A stretch of DNA of 64,000 bases, taken from NCBI RefSeq assembly GCF_900104775.1, contig NZ_FNSA01000003.1, forward strand, positions 992,001 through 1,056,000. Reading direction: 5' to 3'. The notes beneath the pieces were generated by a model that was not told the DNA's origin, made no database searches, and worked only from the letters and a program-made list of their open reading frames with translations. Positions 19,334 to 30,408 of the stretch are shown piece after piece. The position numbers were made by a program, and so were the translations under genes. Position 1 is the first letter of the stretch. The number at the start of each line of letters is the position of its first letter. This stretch comes from Tsukamurella tyrosinosolvens (GTDB lineage Bacteria; Actinomycetota; Actinomycetes; Mycobacteriales; Mycobacteriaceae).

Positions 19334-19876
19334 TCAGGCGGGGCGCGAAAGCGCGTAGACCACGTGGTCCGGCGGGTCGACGGGGTTGTCGGGCGGGATG
19401 TCGACGCGGCCGACGAGGACGAAGCCGGCGCGTTCGAGTGCCCGCCAGGAACGGCGGTTGCCCGCCGCGACGGAGACCACCACGCGCTCGCCGCCCAGCT
19501 CGGTGAAGATCACCTCGCACATCGCCGCGATCATCGCCGTGCCGAGGCCCTGCCCGGTCGCCGACGGCGAGCCGATCAGGTAGTCGATGCCGTAGTCGGC
19601 CGGGCCCAGGTGCACGAGCGACGCGACCCCCGTGGTCTCGGGCTCGTCCGCGTAGTCGATCCACCGTTGCCGCTGGATGAGCCCGAACGGGACCCCCGCA
19701 CCGTCGAGCCCGAGGAAGTCGAGGGACGGCTCCTCCCCGTCGACGGACGGCCCGAAGTCCCGCTCGATCGCCTCGGGGGAGGTCTCGTGGTGCCACCAGC
19801 GCCGGTTGTGCGGCTCGGCGAGCCACGACGCGAGGAGTGGGAAGTCCTCGCGCGTGACCCGCCGGAAGGTGATCAC
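19334..19876 (-). CDS. GNAT acetyltransferase, AAC(6')/RimJ-like
   Basis: A 180-residue acetyl-CoA-dependent N-acetyltransferase. The motif A region is [20 protein letters not shown] (Q/RxxGxG/A), and the later stretch [18 protein letters not shown] is motif B. The N-terminal part [17 protein letters not shown] resembles the AAC(6') aminoglycoside/siderophore-type acetyltransferases more than RimI. GTG 19876 overlaps the pth stop by 4 bases (GTGA), so it is translationally coupled to pth. The substrate is unknown; an antibiotic-modifying role is only a possibility. Confidence 0.85.
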   Translation of the reverse strand: MITFRRVTREDFPLLASWLAEPHNRRWWHHETSPEAIERDFGPSVDGEEPSLDFLGLDGAGVPFGLIQRQRWIDYADEPETTGVASLVHLGPADYGIDYLIGSPSATGQGLGTAMIAAMCEVIFTELGGERVVVSVAAGNRRSWRALERAGFVLVGRVDIPPDNPVDPPDHVVYALSRPA

Positions 19877-20451
19877 CAGGCGTGCACCGTGTTCTGGGCG
19901 GGCTCGAGGCCGTCGCGGATCAGCAGCTCGACGGCGTCCGCGGCGTTGGTGACCAGCAGCGGCACCTCGGGCTTCTCCGCCTTGGCGAAGGGCTTGAGCA
20001 CGTAGTCGGCGGGATCCTGGCGCCCCGGGGGCCGCCCGATCCCCGCACGCACCCGCAGGTAGTCCTTCGTGCCCAGGTGCTGGGTCAGCGAGCGGAGCCC
20101 GTTGTGGCCGCCCTCGCCGCCGCCGCGCTTGAGCCGGACGAGACCGAAGTCGATGTCCAGCTCGTCGTGCACGGCGATCACGTCGGTGGGTTCCACCGAG
20201 TAGAACCGGGCGAGCGCCGCGACGGGCTGCCCGGAGAGGTTCATGAAGGATTGCGGCTTCGCCAGGTAGACCTGGCGGCCGACGAGCCGCGCGCCCGCGA
20301 CCTCCGCCCCCGACTTCTTGTGCCGGGAGAAGGAGGTGCGGGCGCGCGATGCGAGCTCGTCGACCACGTCGAAGCCGATGTTGTGCCGGGTCCCGGCGTA
20401 CTTCTCGCCGGGGTTGCCCAGCCCCACGACGATGAGTGGCCGGTCGGTCAT
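19873..20451 (-). CDS. pth: peptidyl-tRNA hydrolase
   Basis: Releases tRNA from peptidyl-tRNAs that drop off the ribosome. A 192-residue protein with [20 protein letters not shown] at the N terminus (catalytic His in TRHNIGF), the conserved [10 protein letters not shown] and HDELD, and GHNGLRSL. It begins 5 bases downstream of the rplY stop, the order also found in M. tuberculosis (Rv1015c-Rv1014c). Confidence 0.97.
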   Translation of the reverse strand: MTDRPLIVVGLGNPGEKYAGTRHNIGFDVVDELASRARTSFSRHKKSGAEVAGARLVGRQVYLAKPQSFMNLSGQPVAALARFYSVEPTDVIAVHDELDIDFGLVRLKRGGGEGGHNGLRSLTQHLGTKDYLRVRAGIGRPPGRQDPADYVLKPFAKAEKPEVPLLVTNAADAVELLIRDGLEPAQNTVHAW

Positions 20452-20456
20452 GGCAG

Positions 20457-21053
20457 TTACTCGGCAGCCTCGTCGGCGGCCTCGGCCTCGTCCTCATCGG
20501 TCTGGGCCGCGGCGATCTCCGTGATGTTGATGACCAGCGCGTCGGCGTCGGTGACCACGGTGGCGCCCGCGGGGACCTCGAGCTGGCCCGCGGTGATCTG
20601 GGTGCCGGCCTCGAGGTTGTGGACGTTGAACACGATGTTCTCGGGGATGTTCAGCGCGTCGGCCTCGACCTCGACCTCGTTGAGGTCCTGCGCCACCTGG
20701 GTGCCGCCGGCGGGCTCGCCCTCGATCACGACGGGCACGGACACGGTGACCTTCTCGCCCTTCTTGATGACGAGGAGGTCGGTGTGCTCGATGTAGTTGC
20801 GCAGCGGGTGCACGACGACCTGCTTGGTCAGCGCGAGCTGCTCCGTGCCGTCGATGTCCAGGTTGAGCACGGCGTTGGTGCCGTCCTTACGCAGGATGGC
20901 GGCGAAGTCGCGGGCGACGACGGTGAAGTGCTGCGGCTCGGTGCCGTGGCCGTAGAGGACGACGGGCACGAGGCCGTCGCGGCGGGCACGGCGCGCGGCG
21001 CCCTTGCCGAACTCGGTGCGGACGGTGGCGGCGAGCTTGTTGGTCTCGGACAT
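20457..21053 (-). CDS. rplY: 50S ribosomal protein L25/general stress protein Ctc
   Basis: Binds 5S rRNA in the large subunit. The 198-residue protein has the L25 domain ([23 protein letters not shown]) and a TL5/Ctc C-terminal beta domain, ending in an acidic Ala/Glu/Asp tail. GAAGGAGTCTC precedes the ATG at 21053. It is the first gene of rplY-pth-GNAT and has a leader of about 130 bases with hairpins. Confidence 0.95.
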   Translation of the reverse strand: MSETNKLAATVRTEFGKGAARRARRDGLVPVVLYGHGTEPQHFTVVARDFAAILRKDGTNAVLNLDIDGTEQLALTKQVVVHPLRNYIEHTDLLVIKKGEKVTVSVPVVIEGEPAGGTQVAQDLNEVEVEADALNIPENIVFNVHNLEAGTQITAGQLEVPAGATVVTDADALVINITEIAAAQTDEDEAEAADEAAE

Positions 21054-21079
21054 GAGACTCCTTCAGGTGCGGTGTAGCG

Positions 21080-21198
21080 GCCCCGGCGTTGCCGAGGCGG
21101 TCCGCACTGCGCCACGCGGATCCCGCGGGAGGGAGTGCCGTTCGCGTCGATCACGGCGGCCGGAGCCGCCCTCGCCGAGAAGGTCGCCGCTCAGTCTA
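21080..21198 (-). promoter_or_regulatory. putative promoter and structured leader of rplY
   Basis: On the minus strand TAGACT (21193-21198) fits a -10 element; no good -35 was seen. The transcript would have about 130 bases before rplY. Near 21080-21097 CCTCGGC-AAC-GCCGGGG can form a 7-bp stem with one wobble pair. This could be autoregulation by L25 or a simple leader. The rest of 21054-21291 shows nothing else that I can support. Confidence 0.3.
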
Positions 21199-21291
21199 CC
21201 GAACCGCCCGCTCAGGAGCGAAATCGAAGCTTCGCCATTCCGTCATGTCCAGTTCGCGCGGCGTCCACGCCACATCGGCACCATCGATCAC

Positions 21292-21738
21292 GTGAACAAC
21301 GCCCCGCTGTGGTCGCCGCAGGACGTCGCGGAGCGCTTCGTCGACGCCCTGGGGAGCGGCGACTACGAGATCGCCGAGCAGTTGCTGGCGAAGGACGTCG
21401 TGTACCGGCGCACCGGCGGCCGCCCCCTGCGCGGTCGCGCCGCGATCGCACGCCACTTCCGCTGGCACGCGCGCACGCGCGTCGCGATGCAGGCGGTCCT
21501 CCTGGCCTCGGAGCAGTCCGGTTGCGCCGTGGCGGTCACCGACCGCGTCACCGCCCTCGTCTACGGCCCGCTGCGGCTCCAGTTCCAGGTCCGGGGCACC
21601 TTCGAGGTCGACGGTGGCCGCATCGTCGCCTGGCGCGACGAGGCCGACGTGCGCGCGGTCGCCCGGGCCGCGGCGCGAGCCGTCGCCGGCGTCGTCTACG
21701 CGCCCGCCCGGCCCACCCTTCCGCGCGCCGTGATCTGA
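21292..21738 (+). CDS. limonene-1,2-epoxide hydrolase-like/SnoaL-fold protein
   Basis: A 148-residue alpha+beta barrel (NTF2-like) protein. The N-terminal helix AERFVDALGSGDYEIAEQLLAKDVVYRR and the strand GGRIVAWRDEADVRAV match the LEH pattern, where the Arg-Asp of WRD and a further Asp are catalytic. Start GTG 21292 lacks a good ribosome site. First of three rightward genes (LEH-like, F420-type oxidoreductase, dienelactone hydrolase). Epoxide hydrolysis is plausible but not shown. Confidence 0.7.
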   Translation: MNNAPLWSPQDVAERFVDALGSGDYEIAEQLLAKDVVYRRTGGRPLRGRAAIARHFRWHARTRVAMQAVLLASEQSGCAVAVTDRVTALVYGPLRLQFQVRGTFEVDGGRIVAWRDEADVRAVARAAARAVAGVVYAPARPTLPRAVI

Positions 21739-21775
21739 CGGGAAGGATCGCGCGGTGGACGATGTTGCACGGGCC

Positions 21776-22594
21776 ATGACGACGTTCGGAGAGTTGGGGA
21801 TCTGGCGCGGCGCCACACTGGTCGACGGCGCCTTCGCGGCGCGGGCCGAGGAGCTGGGCTACGGCACGCTGTGGCTGGGCGGATCGCCCGGCGGCGACCT
21901 CGCGGTGGTCGATCCGCTGCTGGAGGCGACGACGAACCTCGTCGTCGCGACGGGCATTCTCAACATCTGGCAGGACGACGCCCGGTCCGCCGCCGCCGCC
22001 TTCCACCGCATCGAGAAGCTGTTCCCGGGCCGGTTCGTGCTCGGCATCGGCGCCGGGCACCGCGAGGCCTCCGCCGACTACCGGACGCCGTACCAGGCGC
22101 TCGTCGACTACCTGGACGTCCTGGCCGCGGAGGGCGTGCCGCAGGAGCGGACGGTGCTCGCCGCCCTCGGCCCCAAGGTGCTGCGCCTCGCCGCCGACCG
22201 CACCGCCGGTGCGCACCCGTACCTGACCTCGCCGGAGCACACCCGGAGCGCACGGGAGATCCTCGGCGACGGGGTCCTCCTCGCGCCCGAGCAGAAGATC
22301 GTGCTCGACGAGGACGCCGCCCGCGGCCGTGAGCTGGGCCGCAAGACCGTCGACTTCTACCTCCGCCTGCAGAACTACGTCGCCAACCTGCGGCGCCTCG
22401 GCTTCGACGACGCCGACCTCGAGCGACCCGGCAGCGACCGCCTCGTCGACGTCCTGGCCGTGCACGGCGACGGGGACGCCGTCGCCGCGGGCGTGCGCGC
22501 GCACCTCGACGCGGGCGCCGACCACGTCGCGGTGCAAGCGCTCGGCGACGATCCGTGGCCCGCGCTGGAGGCCGTCGCGCAGCGCCTTCTCTGA
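21776..22594 (+). CDS. LLM-class F420-dependent oxidoreductase
   Basis: A luciferase-like TIM-barrel flavin/F420 enzyme of 272 residues from ATG 21776. The start MTTFGELGIWRG, the middle FPGRFVLGIGAGHREASADYRTPYQ and the absence of FMN-specific features fit the MSMEG_4141-type (TIGR03620) F420 family. These enzymes move hydride between F420 and an organic substrate in the cytoplasm. It lies 37 bases after the LEH-like gene and 20 bases before the dienelactone hydrolase gene. Substrate unknown. Confidence 0.85.
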   Translation: MTTFGELGIWRGATLVDGAFAARAEELGYGTLWLGGSPGGDLAVVDPLLEATTNLVVATGILNIWQDDARSAAAAFHRIEKLFPGRFVLGIGAGHREASADYRTPYQALVDYLDVLAAEGVPQERTVLAALGPKVLRLAADRTAGAHPYLTSPEHTRSAREILGDGVLLAPEQKIVLDEDAARGRELGRKTVDFYLRLQNYVANLRRLGFDDADLERPGSDRLVDVLAVHGDGDAVAAGVRAHLDAGADHVAVQALGDDPWPALEAVAQRLL

Positions 22595-22614
22595 CGGTCG
22601 GGCACGATGGTGCG

Positions 22615-23457
22615 GTGGACCTGAAAGCCGTAGCCGCCGCCAACCTCACCGACTTCACGAAGGAGTCGTTCACCGACGCCGGCGTGACCCACGACCTGTA
22701 CCGGAAGGGATCGGGCCCGGCGGTGATCGTCATCGCCGAGATCCCCGGCATCACCCCGAAGGTGCTCGACTTCGCCCGGAAGGTCGTCGACGCCGGCTTC
22801 ACCGCCGTGCTGCCGCACCTGTTCGGCACTCCCGGACTGGACGCGGGCAACCCGAAGGCCATCGGCTACGCGGGGACCGCGAAGAGCATGGCGAAACTCG
22901 TCGGCTCGCTGTGCGTGAGCCGTGAGTTCACGATCCTCGCCACGGGCAAGTCCTCGCCCGTCGTCACCTGGCTGCGCGCCCTCGCGCGCCAGGAGCACGA
23001 GCGCTGCGGCGGCCGGGGCGTCGGCGCGGTCGGCATGTGCTTCACCGGTGGCTTCGCGCTCGGCATGGCCGTCGACGACGTCATGCTCGCCCCGGTGCTC
23101 AGCCAGCCCTCGCTGCCGTTCCGGCCGATCCCCGGCACGGGCCGCACCATCGACATCTCGCCGCACGACCTGGACACCGTCAAGGTGCGCTGCGCGAAGC
23201 AAGGGCTCAAGGTCATGGGCCTGCGCTTCAAGGGCGACTTCATGGTGCCCGGGGAGCGCTTCGACTTCCTGCGTGAGCAGCTGGGTGACGGCTTCATCGC
23301 CGTGGAGATCGACGACGCCGACGCCAACCCCGAGGCTCTGACGCCGCCGCATTCCGTGCTCACCGAGCACCTCATCGACGAGCCCGGACAGCCCACGCGC
23401 CAGGCACTCGACGACGTCATCCAGCTCTTCCGCGACACCCTGACCCCCGCGTCCTGA
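22615..23457 (+). CDS. dienelactone hydrolase family protein
   Basis: An alpha/beta hydrolase of 280 residues. The nucleophile elbow GVGAVGMCFTGGFALGMA has Cys instead of Ser, as in true dienelactone hydrolases. VIAEIPGITP near residue 45 carries the conserved Glu that activates the Cys. The GTG at 22615 gives the natural N terminus. Last gene of the three-gene unit, ended by the hairpin over its stop codon. The natural substrate is not known. Confidence 0.88.
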   Translation: MDLKAVAAANLTDFTKESFTDAGVTHDLYRKGSGPAVIVIAEIPGITPKVLDFARKVVDAGFTAVLPHLFGTPGLDAGNPKAIGYAGTAKSMAKLVGSLCVSREFTILATGKSSPVVTWLRALARQEHERCGGRGVGAVGMCFTGGFALGMAVDDVMLAPVLSQPSLPFRPIPGTGRTIDISPHDLDTVKVRCAKQGLKVMGLRFKGDFMVPGERFDFLREQLGDGFIAVEIDDADANPEALTPPHSVLTEHLIDEPGQPTRQALDDVIQLFRDTLTPAS

Positions 23458-23465
23458 CGCGGGGG
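23444..23465 (+). terminator. hairpin overlapping the dienelactone hydrolase stop codon
   Basis: CCCCCGCGTC (23444-23453) and GACGCGGGGG (23456-23465) form a perfect 10-bp stem with a 2-base loop; the TGA stop begins in the loop. It ends the rightward unit 21292-23457. No T tract follows. Confidence 0.7.
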
Positions 23466-23587
23466 CGGACCGCCGCTCTCCGGCCGGCGGGCGGGTTTCC
23501 GCTGCTCAGCCCGATCTTCCCATAACGGTCAAGAGAACTTTTGCGTGTCATTACCAAGCATTTACTCTTGCTACTCTCGGCGCCATC

Positions 23588-24748
23588 ATGGAGACCCCTG
23601 GGAGACACCCCGACCGTCACGGCGACGAACTCGGCCTGGCGTTCAACCGGCTGAAGCGGCATGCCGTCGTCAGCGAGATCGTCTGGCGCTACTCCGTCGC
23701 CGGATTCACGCTGAGCGTCGGACTCTTCGGGGCGGTCATGATCTTCACCCCCGAGGGGGCGGCGGACTCCACGGCGCGAACGCTCGCGCTCGCGCTCCTG
23801 TGCGGGTCGGGGATTCCCGCCGCCATCGCGGTGAGCCGCCTTCCAATGACATCGCTGTGGTGGAATCCGTGCCGCCGGCGCAGATTGATCAGCACGCTGT
23901 TCGTCCTCTACGCCGACGTCGTGGTGACCAGCATTCTGGTGCTGTACAACAGCCCGGCCGCCGCGCTCGCCGGAACGGTCCTGTTCGCGACGGTCGGCGC
24001 CTACGCGGCGCATTTCCTGACCACCCACGCGGTGACGCTGCACCTCGTCTTCTCGAGCGCCGTGATCGTCCACCTGGGAGTCCGGGTGATTCAGGTGTAC
24101 GGGGCGACCCCGCTCGCCGTCTTCGCGCAGGTCGCCGTCAGCATTCTCGGCATCGGTGGCGTCGTGGTCCTCAACTACCTCTACACCCTCCAGCTCAAGC
24201 AGCTGATCAGGGCGAGTCTGACCGCCTCATCGACCGATGCGATGACCGGGCTGCTCAACCGCACCGGCTTCCGGGACTCGGTCGACGAGCTGTTGCGGTC
24301 GACGGACGGTCGCGCGTCGGTCGGCATGATCGACGTCGACCGGTTCAAGCACATCAACGACGCCTACGGTCACCTGGCCGGTGATGCCGCACTCCGGGCG
24401 GTGTCGACCGCGCTGCGACGGTCCGTCTCCCCGGAGTGGCTGGTCGCCAGAGTCGGCGGGGACGAGTTCGCCATCGTCTCGCCGACGAACGCGGCCGAGC
24501 TCGAGGCGGCCCTGCGATCCGCGCGGGAGCGTCTGCCCACGCCGGCCGACGGTGAGCGGATCTCGATCAGCGCGGGGATCGCATCGGTGGTCCTCCCGGA
24601 GCCGGGGCTCTTGCGGACCTTCGACGACCGGAGCAGGTTCTTCTACGCGGTCATCGAATCGGCGGACGGTTGCCTCCGGCGGAGTAAGGAGGCGGGTGGC
24701 GGCCGCACGACCGTTCATCCCGAGGGCGGCCCTCGGATTGGCGCTTAG
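23588..24748 (+). CDS. membrane diguanylate cyclase (GGDEF)
   Basis: Makes cyclic di-GMP. Of 386 residues, about 35-205 contain six hydrophobic segments, and a GGDEF domain follows. It includes DAMTGLLNRTGF at the domain start, DVDRFKHINDAYGH and the intact active site GGDEF at 290-294. I see no RxxD inhibitory site at the usual place before GGDEF, so feedback inhibition may be absent. No sensor motif was recognised in the membrane part. Its TAG stop overlaps the stop of the opposite gene by 4 bases. Confidence 0.93.
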   Translation: METPGRHPDRHGDELGLAFNRLKRHAVVSEIVWRYSVAGFTLSVGLFGAVMIFTPEGAADSTARTLALALLCGSGIPAAIAVSRLPMTSLWWNPCRRRRLISTLFVLYADVVVTSILVLYNSPAAALAGTVLFATVGAYAAHFLTTHAVTLHLVFSSAVIVHLGVRVIQVYGATPLAVFAQVAVSILGIGGVVVLNYLYTLQLKQLIRASLTASSTDAMTGLLNRTGFRDSVDELLRSTDGRASVGMIDVDRFKHINDAYGHLAGDAALRAVSTALRRSVSPEWLVARVGGDEFAIVSPTNAAELEAALRSARERLPTPADGERISISAGIASVVLPEPGLLRTFDDRSRFFYAVIESADGCLRRSKEAGGGRTTVHPEGGPRIGA

Positions 24749-25485
24749 CGCGACGGCCGCCCGCCGACGAGGTCGTCCCAGCGCCGCCGGACGGGTCCCC
24801 AGCGGGCGTCGACGTCCTGCTGACGGCGGTCCGCGCGGGACCGCTTCGCGGGCGCGTAGAACCAGCGCGCCCACGGCGAGGTGGGGCGGGCGAGCCGGAT
24901 CGCGGCGACCCACGCCACCGGCCAGGCGAACAGCCCGACGAGGGCGGTCGGGTACTTGCCCTTGAGCGCGGTGGCCGCGACGGCCACGAGGTGCACGACG
25001 AGCAGCGTGGCGATTCCGCCGCGCACCCACCGCTCGGTGTCGCCCAGCCCCGCGACGTTCGCGGGGGAGACCCCGACGACGGCCAGCCCGATGCACGCCG
25101 CCGCGAGCGTCACCACGTCGACGGACAGCTGCCCCTCCTGCGACCAGTACACGTCCTTGAGGTGGAAGAGCATCGCGAACTCGTCGAGCACGAGCGAGGC
25201 CCCGACGCCGACGAGCAGCGCCGCGAGGTACGACCACGGTGCCCGCCCTGCCGCGCCGACCGCCGTGAACGCCCCCGCCACCAGCAGGATCAGGCCGGGC
25301 GTCGAATGGTGCAGGTGCACCCCTCCGGCGCTGACGTCGTGGAAGGGGCCGCGCCCGGCGCGGATCGTCCGGGTGATCGTGCGCGTCGCGAGGAAGGTCA
25401 CCACGAACGCGACGAAGCTCAGGAGCAGCGGACCCTTCTGTGCGTCGATCACCTCGAGCCGCCACCACTCGTCGAACCGGTGCAC
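24745..25485 (-). CDS. multi-pass membrane protein with conserved-looking His/Asp/Glu motifs
   Basis: A 246-residue protein with about six membrane segments. Notable motifs are GGVHLHHSTPG after the first helix and LDEFAMLFHLKDVYW in the third to fourth helices, which place several His, Asp and Glu residues in or near the membrane. Such a pattern could bind a metal (inference). The C terminus is basic. GTG 25485 starts 2 bases after the stop of the 51-residue acidic gene, so it is probably the last gene of the encapsulin operon. Family uncharacterised. Confidence 0.78.
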   Translation of the reverse strand: MHRFDEWWRLEVIDAQKGPLLLSFVAFVVTFLATRTITRTIRAGRGPFHDVSAGGVHLHHSTPGLILLVAGAFTAVGAAGRAPWSYLAALLVGVGASLVLDEFAMLFHLKDVYWSQEGQLSVDVVTLAAACIGLAVVGVSPANVAGLGDTERWVRGGIATLLVVHLVAVAATALKGKYPTALVGLFAWPVAWVAAIRLARPTSPWARWFYAPAKRSRADRRQQDVDARWGPVRRRWDDLVGGRPSR

Positions 25486-25487
25486 GC

Positions 25488-25639
25488 CTAGGAGATGCCC
25501 TCTTCCTCGGCGATGACGTCCTCGCCGTCGTCGTCGAGGTCCGCGCCCACGGCCTCGCGGGCGTCGAGCTCCGCCTGCCGTGCCTCGGCGGCGGCCTCGT
25601 CGGGCGTCTCGGCCAGCGAGGACGGATCGTCGTTGTCGC

Positions 25640-25643
<4 letters not shown>
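25488..25643 (-). CDS. 51-residue highly acidic protein
   Basis: Reads MSDNDDPSSLAETPDEAAAE at the N terminus and ends EDVIAEEEGIS. It has 19 Asp/Glu, two Arg and no Lys in 51 residues, so it is very negatively charged and probably disordered. Its ATG overlaps the clp stop (ATGA, 25640-25643), with GAAGGAGAAGG just upstream, so translation is coupled to the Clp ATPase. The next gene begins 2 bases after it. No homologue is known to me. Coding status rests on the overlap, ribosome site and tight spacing. Confidence 0.65.
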
Positions 25644-28180
<2,537 letters not shown>

Positions 28181-28228
28181 GGGGATGCCTTTCTTCGGTT
28201 ATCGGAGGGGAGGGGTGGAGCGAGCGTC

Positions 28229-29026
28229 CTAGGAGGTCAGGGGGACCGACGCCTCCGCGGTGTAGGCCAGGAACGTGAAGGTCTCCTGCAGGTAGAGCTC
28301 CACCGAGGTCGCGTCGTGGCTGAGGTAGCCGATCTCGACGTCGGTGCCCAGGCGCAGCTCGTAATCGCCGCCGCGGGTGGTGAGCACGAAGCCGCCGTCG
28401 ATCGCGGGCGCCCAGATGATCTCGCCGTCCACGAGGCGCTTGAGCTGCTCGCGGATCGGGTAGCCGTGATCGGTGGTCTCGCTGATCGAGGTGTAGACGT
28501 CGGCGGAGAGCAGCACGGAGTACGGCCCGTCGACGCCCGCGAGCCGCAGGTCCTCGAGCGCGCTCGCGACGGCGTCGGGCACGTCGATCGGGTCGCTCGG
28601 CAGGACGATCGCCTTGTTCGACGACGAGGCCCGCAGGCCGGCGATCGACGCCGCGGCGTAGCCCTCGAAGACGGCGCGGTCCTCGGCGTACGCCAGCTGC
28701 TTGGCCGCCGCCTTGACGGGATCCCAATCCGCGTCCTGTGCGCCGCGTTCCACCGAGTCCACCGCGTCCCGGGAGACGGTGAAGGGCACCCGCAGCCGCA
28801 CCAGCGGGCGGCTCTCGCGCAGTTGCGCCTGCACGCCCTCGGCGGGGCCGTCGACGGGCAGGAGGCGACCCGTGCCGACCGCCGCGGCCTCGGGACCGTC
28901 CGGGCCGGTGACGTCGACGACGCGGCGGCCGGCGATGTTCCGCTTGAACGTGCGGGACGCCTCGGTCTCGATCTCCTCCCAGGCGGCGGGGGTGACCGGT
29001 GCGAGGTGACGGTGCAGGTTGTTCAT
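28229..29026 (-). CDS. enc: encapsulin shell protein (family 1)
   Basis: A 265-residue HK97-fold protein that self-assembles into a protein nanocompartment. The N terminus MNNLHRHLAPVTPAAWEEIE and TFKRNIAGRRVVDVTGP are typical of the linocin M18/CFP29 family, and the length is normal for T=1 shells. It begins 3 bases after the stop of the DyP peroxidase gene, which carries an encapsulin-targeting tail, so the peroxidase is its cargo. Confidence 0.96.
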   Translation of the reverse strand: MNNLHRHLAPVTPAAWEEIETEASRTFKRNIAGRRVVDVTGPDGPEAAAVGTGRLLPVDGPAEGVQAQLRESRPLVRLRVPFTVSRDAVDSVERGAQDADWDPVKAAAKQLAYAEDRAVFEGYAAASIAGLRASSSNKAIVLPSDPIDVPDAVASALEDLRLAGVDGPYSVLLSADVYTSISETTDHGYPIREQLKRLVDGEIIWAPAIDGGFVLTTRGGDYELRLGTDVEIGYLSHDATSVELYLQETFTFLAYTAEASVPLTS

Positions 29027-29029
29027 GAC

Positions 29030-30061
29030 TTACCTTTCCTTGAGGCCGCCGATGCCGAGCGAGCCGTCGGCCGGCGCGGGGATGGTCGTTCCGGTCGGTT
29101 CCGCCGACGGTGCGCCGTCGGCGGCGGGGAGATCGGGCGGCGCGTCGAGCCAGTCGCCCGACGGGGTGAAGAACAGGCCGCCCGTCAGGGCCGTCGAGAA
29201 GTCGAGGATCCGGTCGGTGTTGCCGGGCGGATCGCCGAGGAACATGTTGCGCAGCATCTGCTCCGTGACGCCGGGGTCGCGGGAGTAGCCGATGAAGTAG
29301 GTGCCGAACTCGCCCTTGCCGAGCTCGCCGAACGGCATGTTCTGCCGCATGATCTGCAGCTGCTCGCCGCTGGAGTCCTCGATCACGTTGAGCGCGATGT
29401 GCGCGTTCGCGGGCTTCACGTCGTCGGACATCTCGATGTCCTCGAGCTTGGTCCGCCCGATCACCCGCTCCTGCTCCTCGACCGACAGCGCGCGCCACGC
29501 GGACATGTCGTGCAGGTATTTCTGCACGTGCACGTAACTGCCGCCGGCGAAGTCGGGGTCCTCGTCCCCGATCGCCGTGGCGGCGACGGCCGCGGCGCCC
29601 GCGGGGTTCTCGGTGCCGTCGACGAAGCCGAGCAGGTCGCGGTCGTCGAAGAACCGGAAGCCGTGCACCTCGTCGACCACCGTGACCGCGTCCCCGAGCG
29701 CCTCGAGGATGCGCCACGACAGCTCGAAGCACATGTCGAGGGTGCTCGCCTTGACGTGGAACAGGACGTCGCCGGGGGTCGACGGTGCCCGGTGCCGCGG
29801 ACCGTCGAGCTCGACGAACGGGTGCAGGCCCTTCGGCTTGGGACCGGAGAACAACCGGTCCCAGGCGTCCGAGCCGAAGGAGGTCGTCAGCGACAACTGC
29901 TTCTCGGGGTAGCGGAAGCCGACCGAGCGGGTGAGCCCGGAGAGGTTGTCGAGCGCGTCGTGGACGCGGTCCTCCCGCCCGGGGTCGACGGTCGCGACGA
30001 CGAACATCGCGGCCTGGGTCAACGGCGAGATCACACCTTGATTCGGGACCACGATTTTCAC
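29030..30061 (-). CDS. DyP-type peroxidase, encapsulin cargo
   Basis: A haem peroxidase of 343 residues (B-type). It has the GFVDG motif (145-149, catalytic Asp), the proximal His at about 221 (KPANAHIALN) and the distal Arg at about 239 (MRQNMPFG). After a Pro/Ala linker the C terminus ends DGSLGIGGLKER, a match to the encapsulin-targeting peptide. GTG 30061 is used, but downstream GTG codons such as residue 4 are possible, because a -10-like TAGGGT runs into the first codon. First gene of the encapsulin operon. Confidence 0.95.
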   Translation of the reverse strand: MKIVVPNQGVISPLTQAAMFVVATVDPGREDRVHDALDNLSGLTRSVGFRYPEKQLSLTTSFGSDAWDRLFSGPKPKGLHPFVELDGPRHRAPSTPGDVLFHVKASTLDMCFELSWRILEALGDAVTVVDEVHGFRFFDDRDLLGFVDGTENPAGAAAVAATAIGDEDPDFAGGSYVHVQKYLHDMSAWRALSVEEQERVIGRTKLEDIEMSDDVKPANAHIALNVIEDSSGEQLQIMRQNMPFGELGKGEFGTYFIGYSRDPGVTEQMLRNMFLGDPPGNTDRILDFSTALTGGLFFTPSGDWLDAPPDLPAADGAPSAEPTGTTIPAPADGSLGIGGLKER

Positions 30062-30210
30062 CCTAACTCAGGTCTGGACGGCGCGACGGGGGACGAGGGA
30101 TCGGTGCGGCGGGACGCGAAATGCCGCGCGTGCGATGATGGTCCGTGCCCGGGTCGTCGGTGTCGATTCGACGGCGACGGGCGTCGTGCACGGGACGGAA
30201 GGAGTCGGAC

Positions 30211-30402
30211 ATGACGTGGATCGCAGTGGTGGTACTGGCGGTAGCGGCCCTCGCGGGCGTCGTCGCCGCGTGCGTGATCTCCGCACCGCGCCGCCCCGCC
30301 TCGGACGCCACCTACACGACCAACGCGCTCCTCGCCGCCGGCGCGGTCAGCGGCGCCGCCGTGTGCGCGATCCTCGCCGCGGTGTTCGCCGCGTACGCCT
30401 AG
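30211..30402 (+). CDS. small two-helix membrane protein
   Basis: A 63-residue protein starting MTWIAVVVLAVAALAGVVAA, with a second hydrophobic stretch at about 40-62. GGAAGGAG precedes the ATG at 30211; an earlier in-frame ATG at 30145 would add an unlikely basic leader. Divergent from the DyP gene and only 6 bases before the FUSC gene, so probably co-transcribed with it. No family recognised. Confidence 0.6.
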   Translation: MTWIAVVVLAVAALAGVVAACVISAPRRPASDATYTTNALLAAGAVSGAAVCAILAAVFAAYA

Positions 30403-30408
30403 TCCCGC

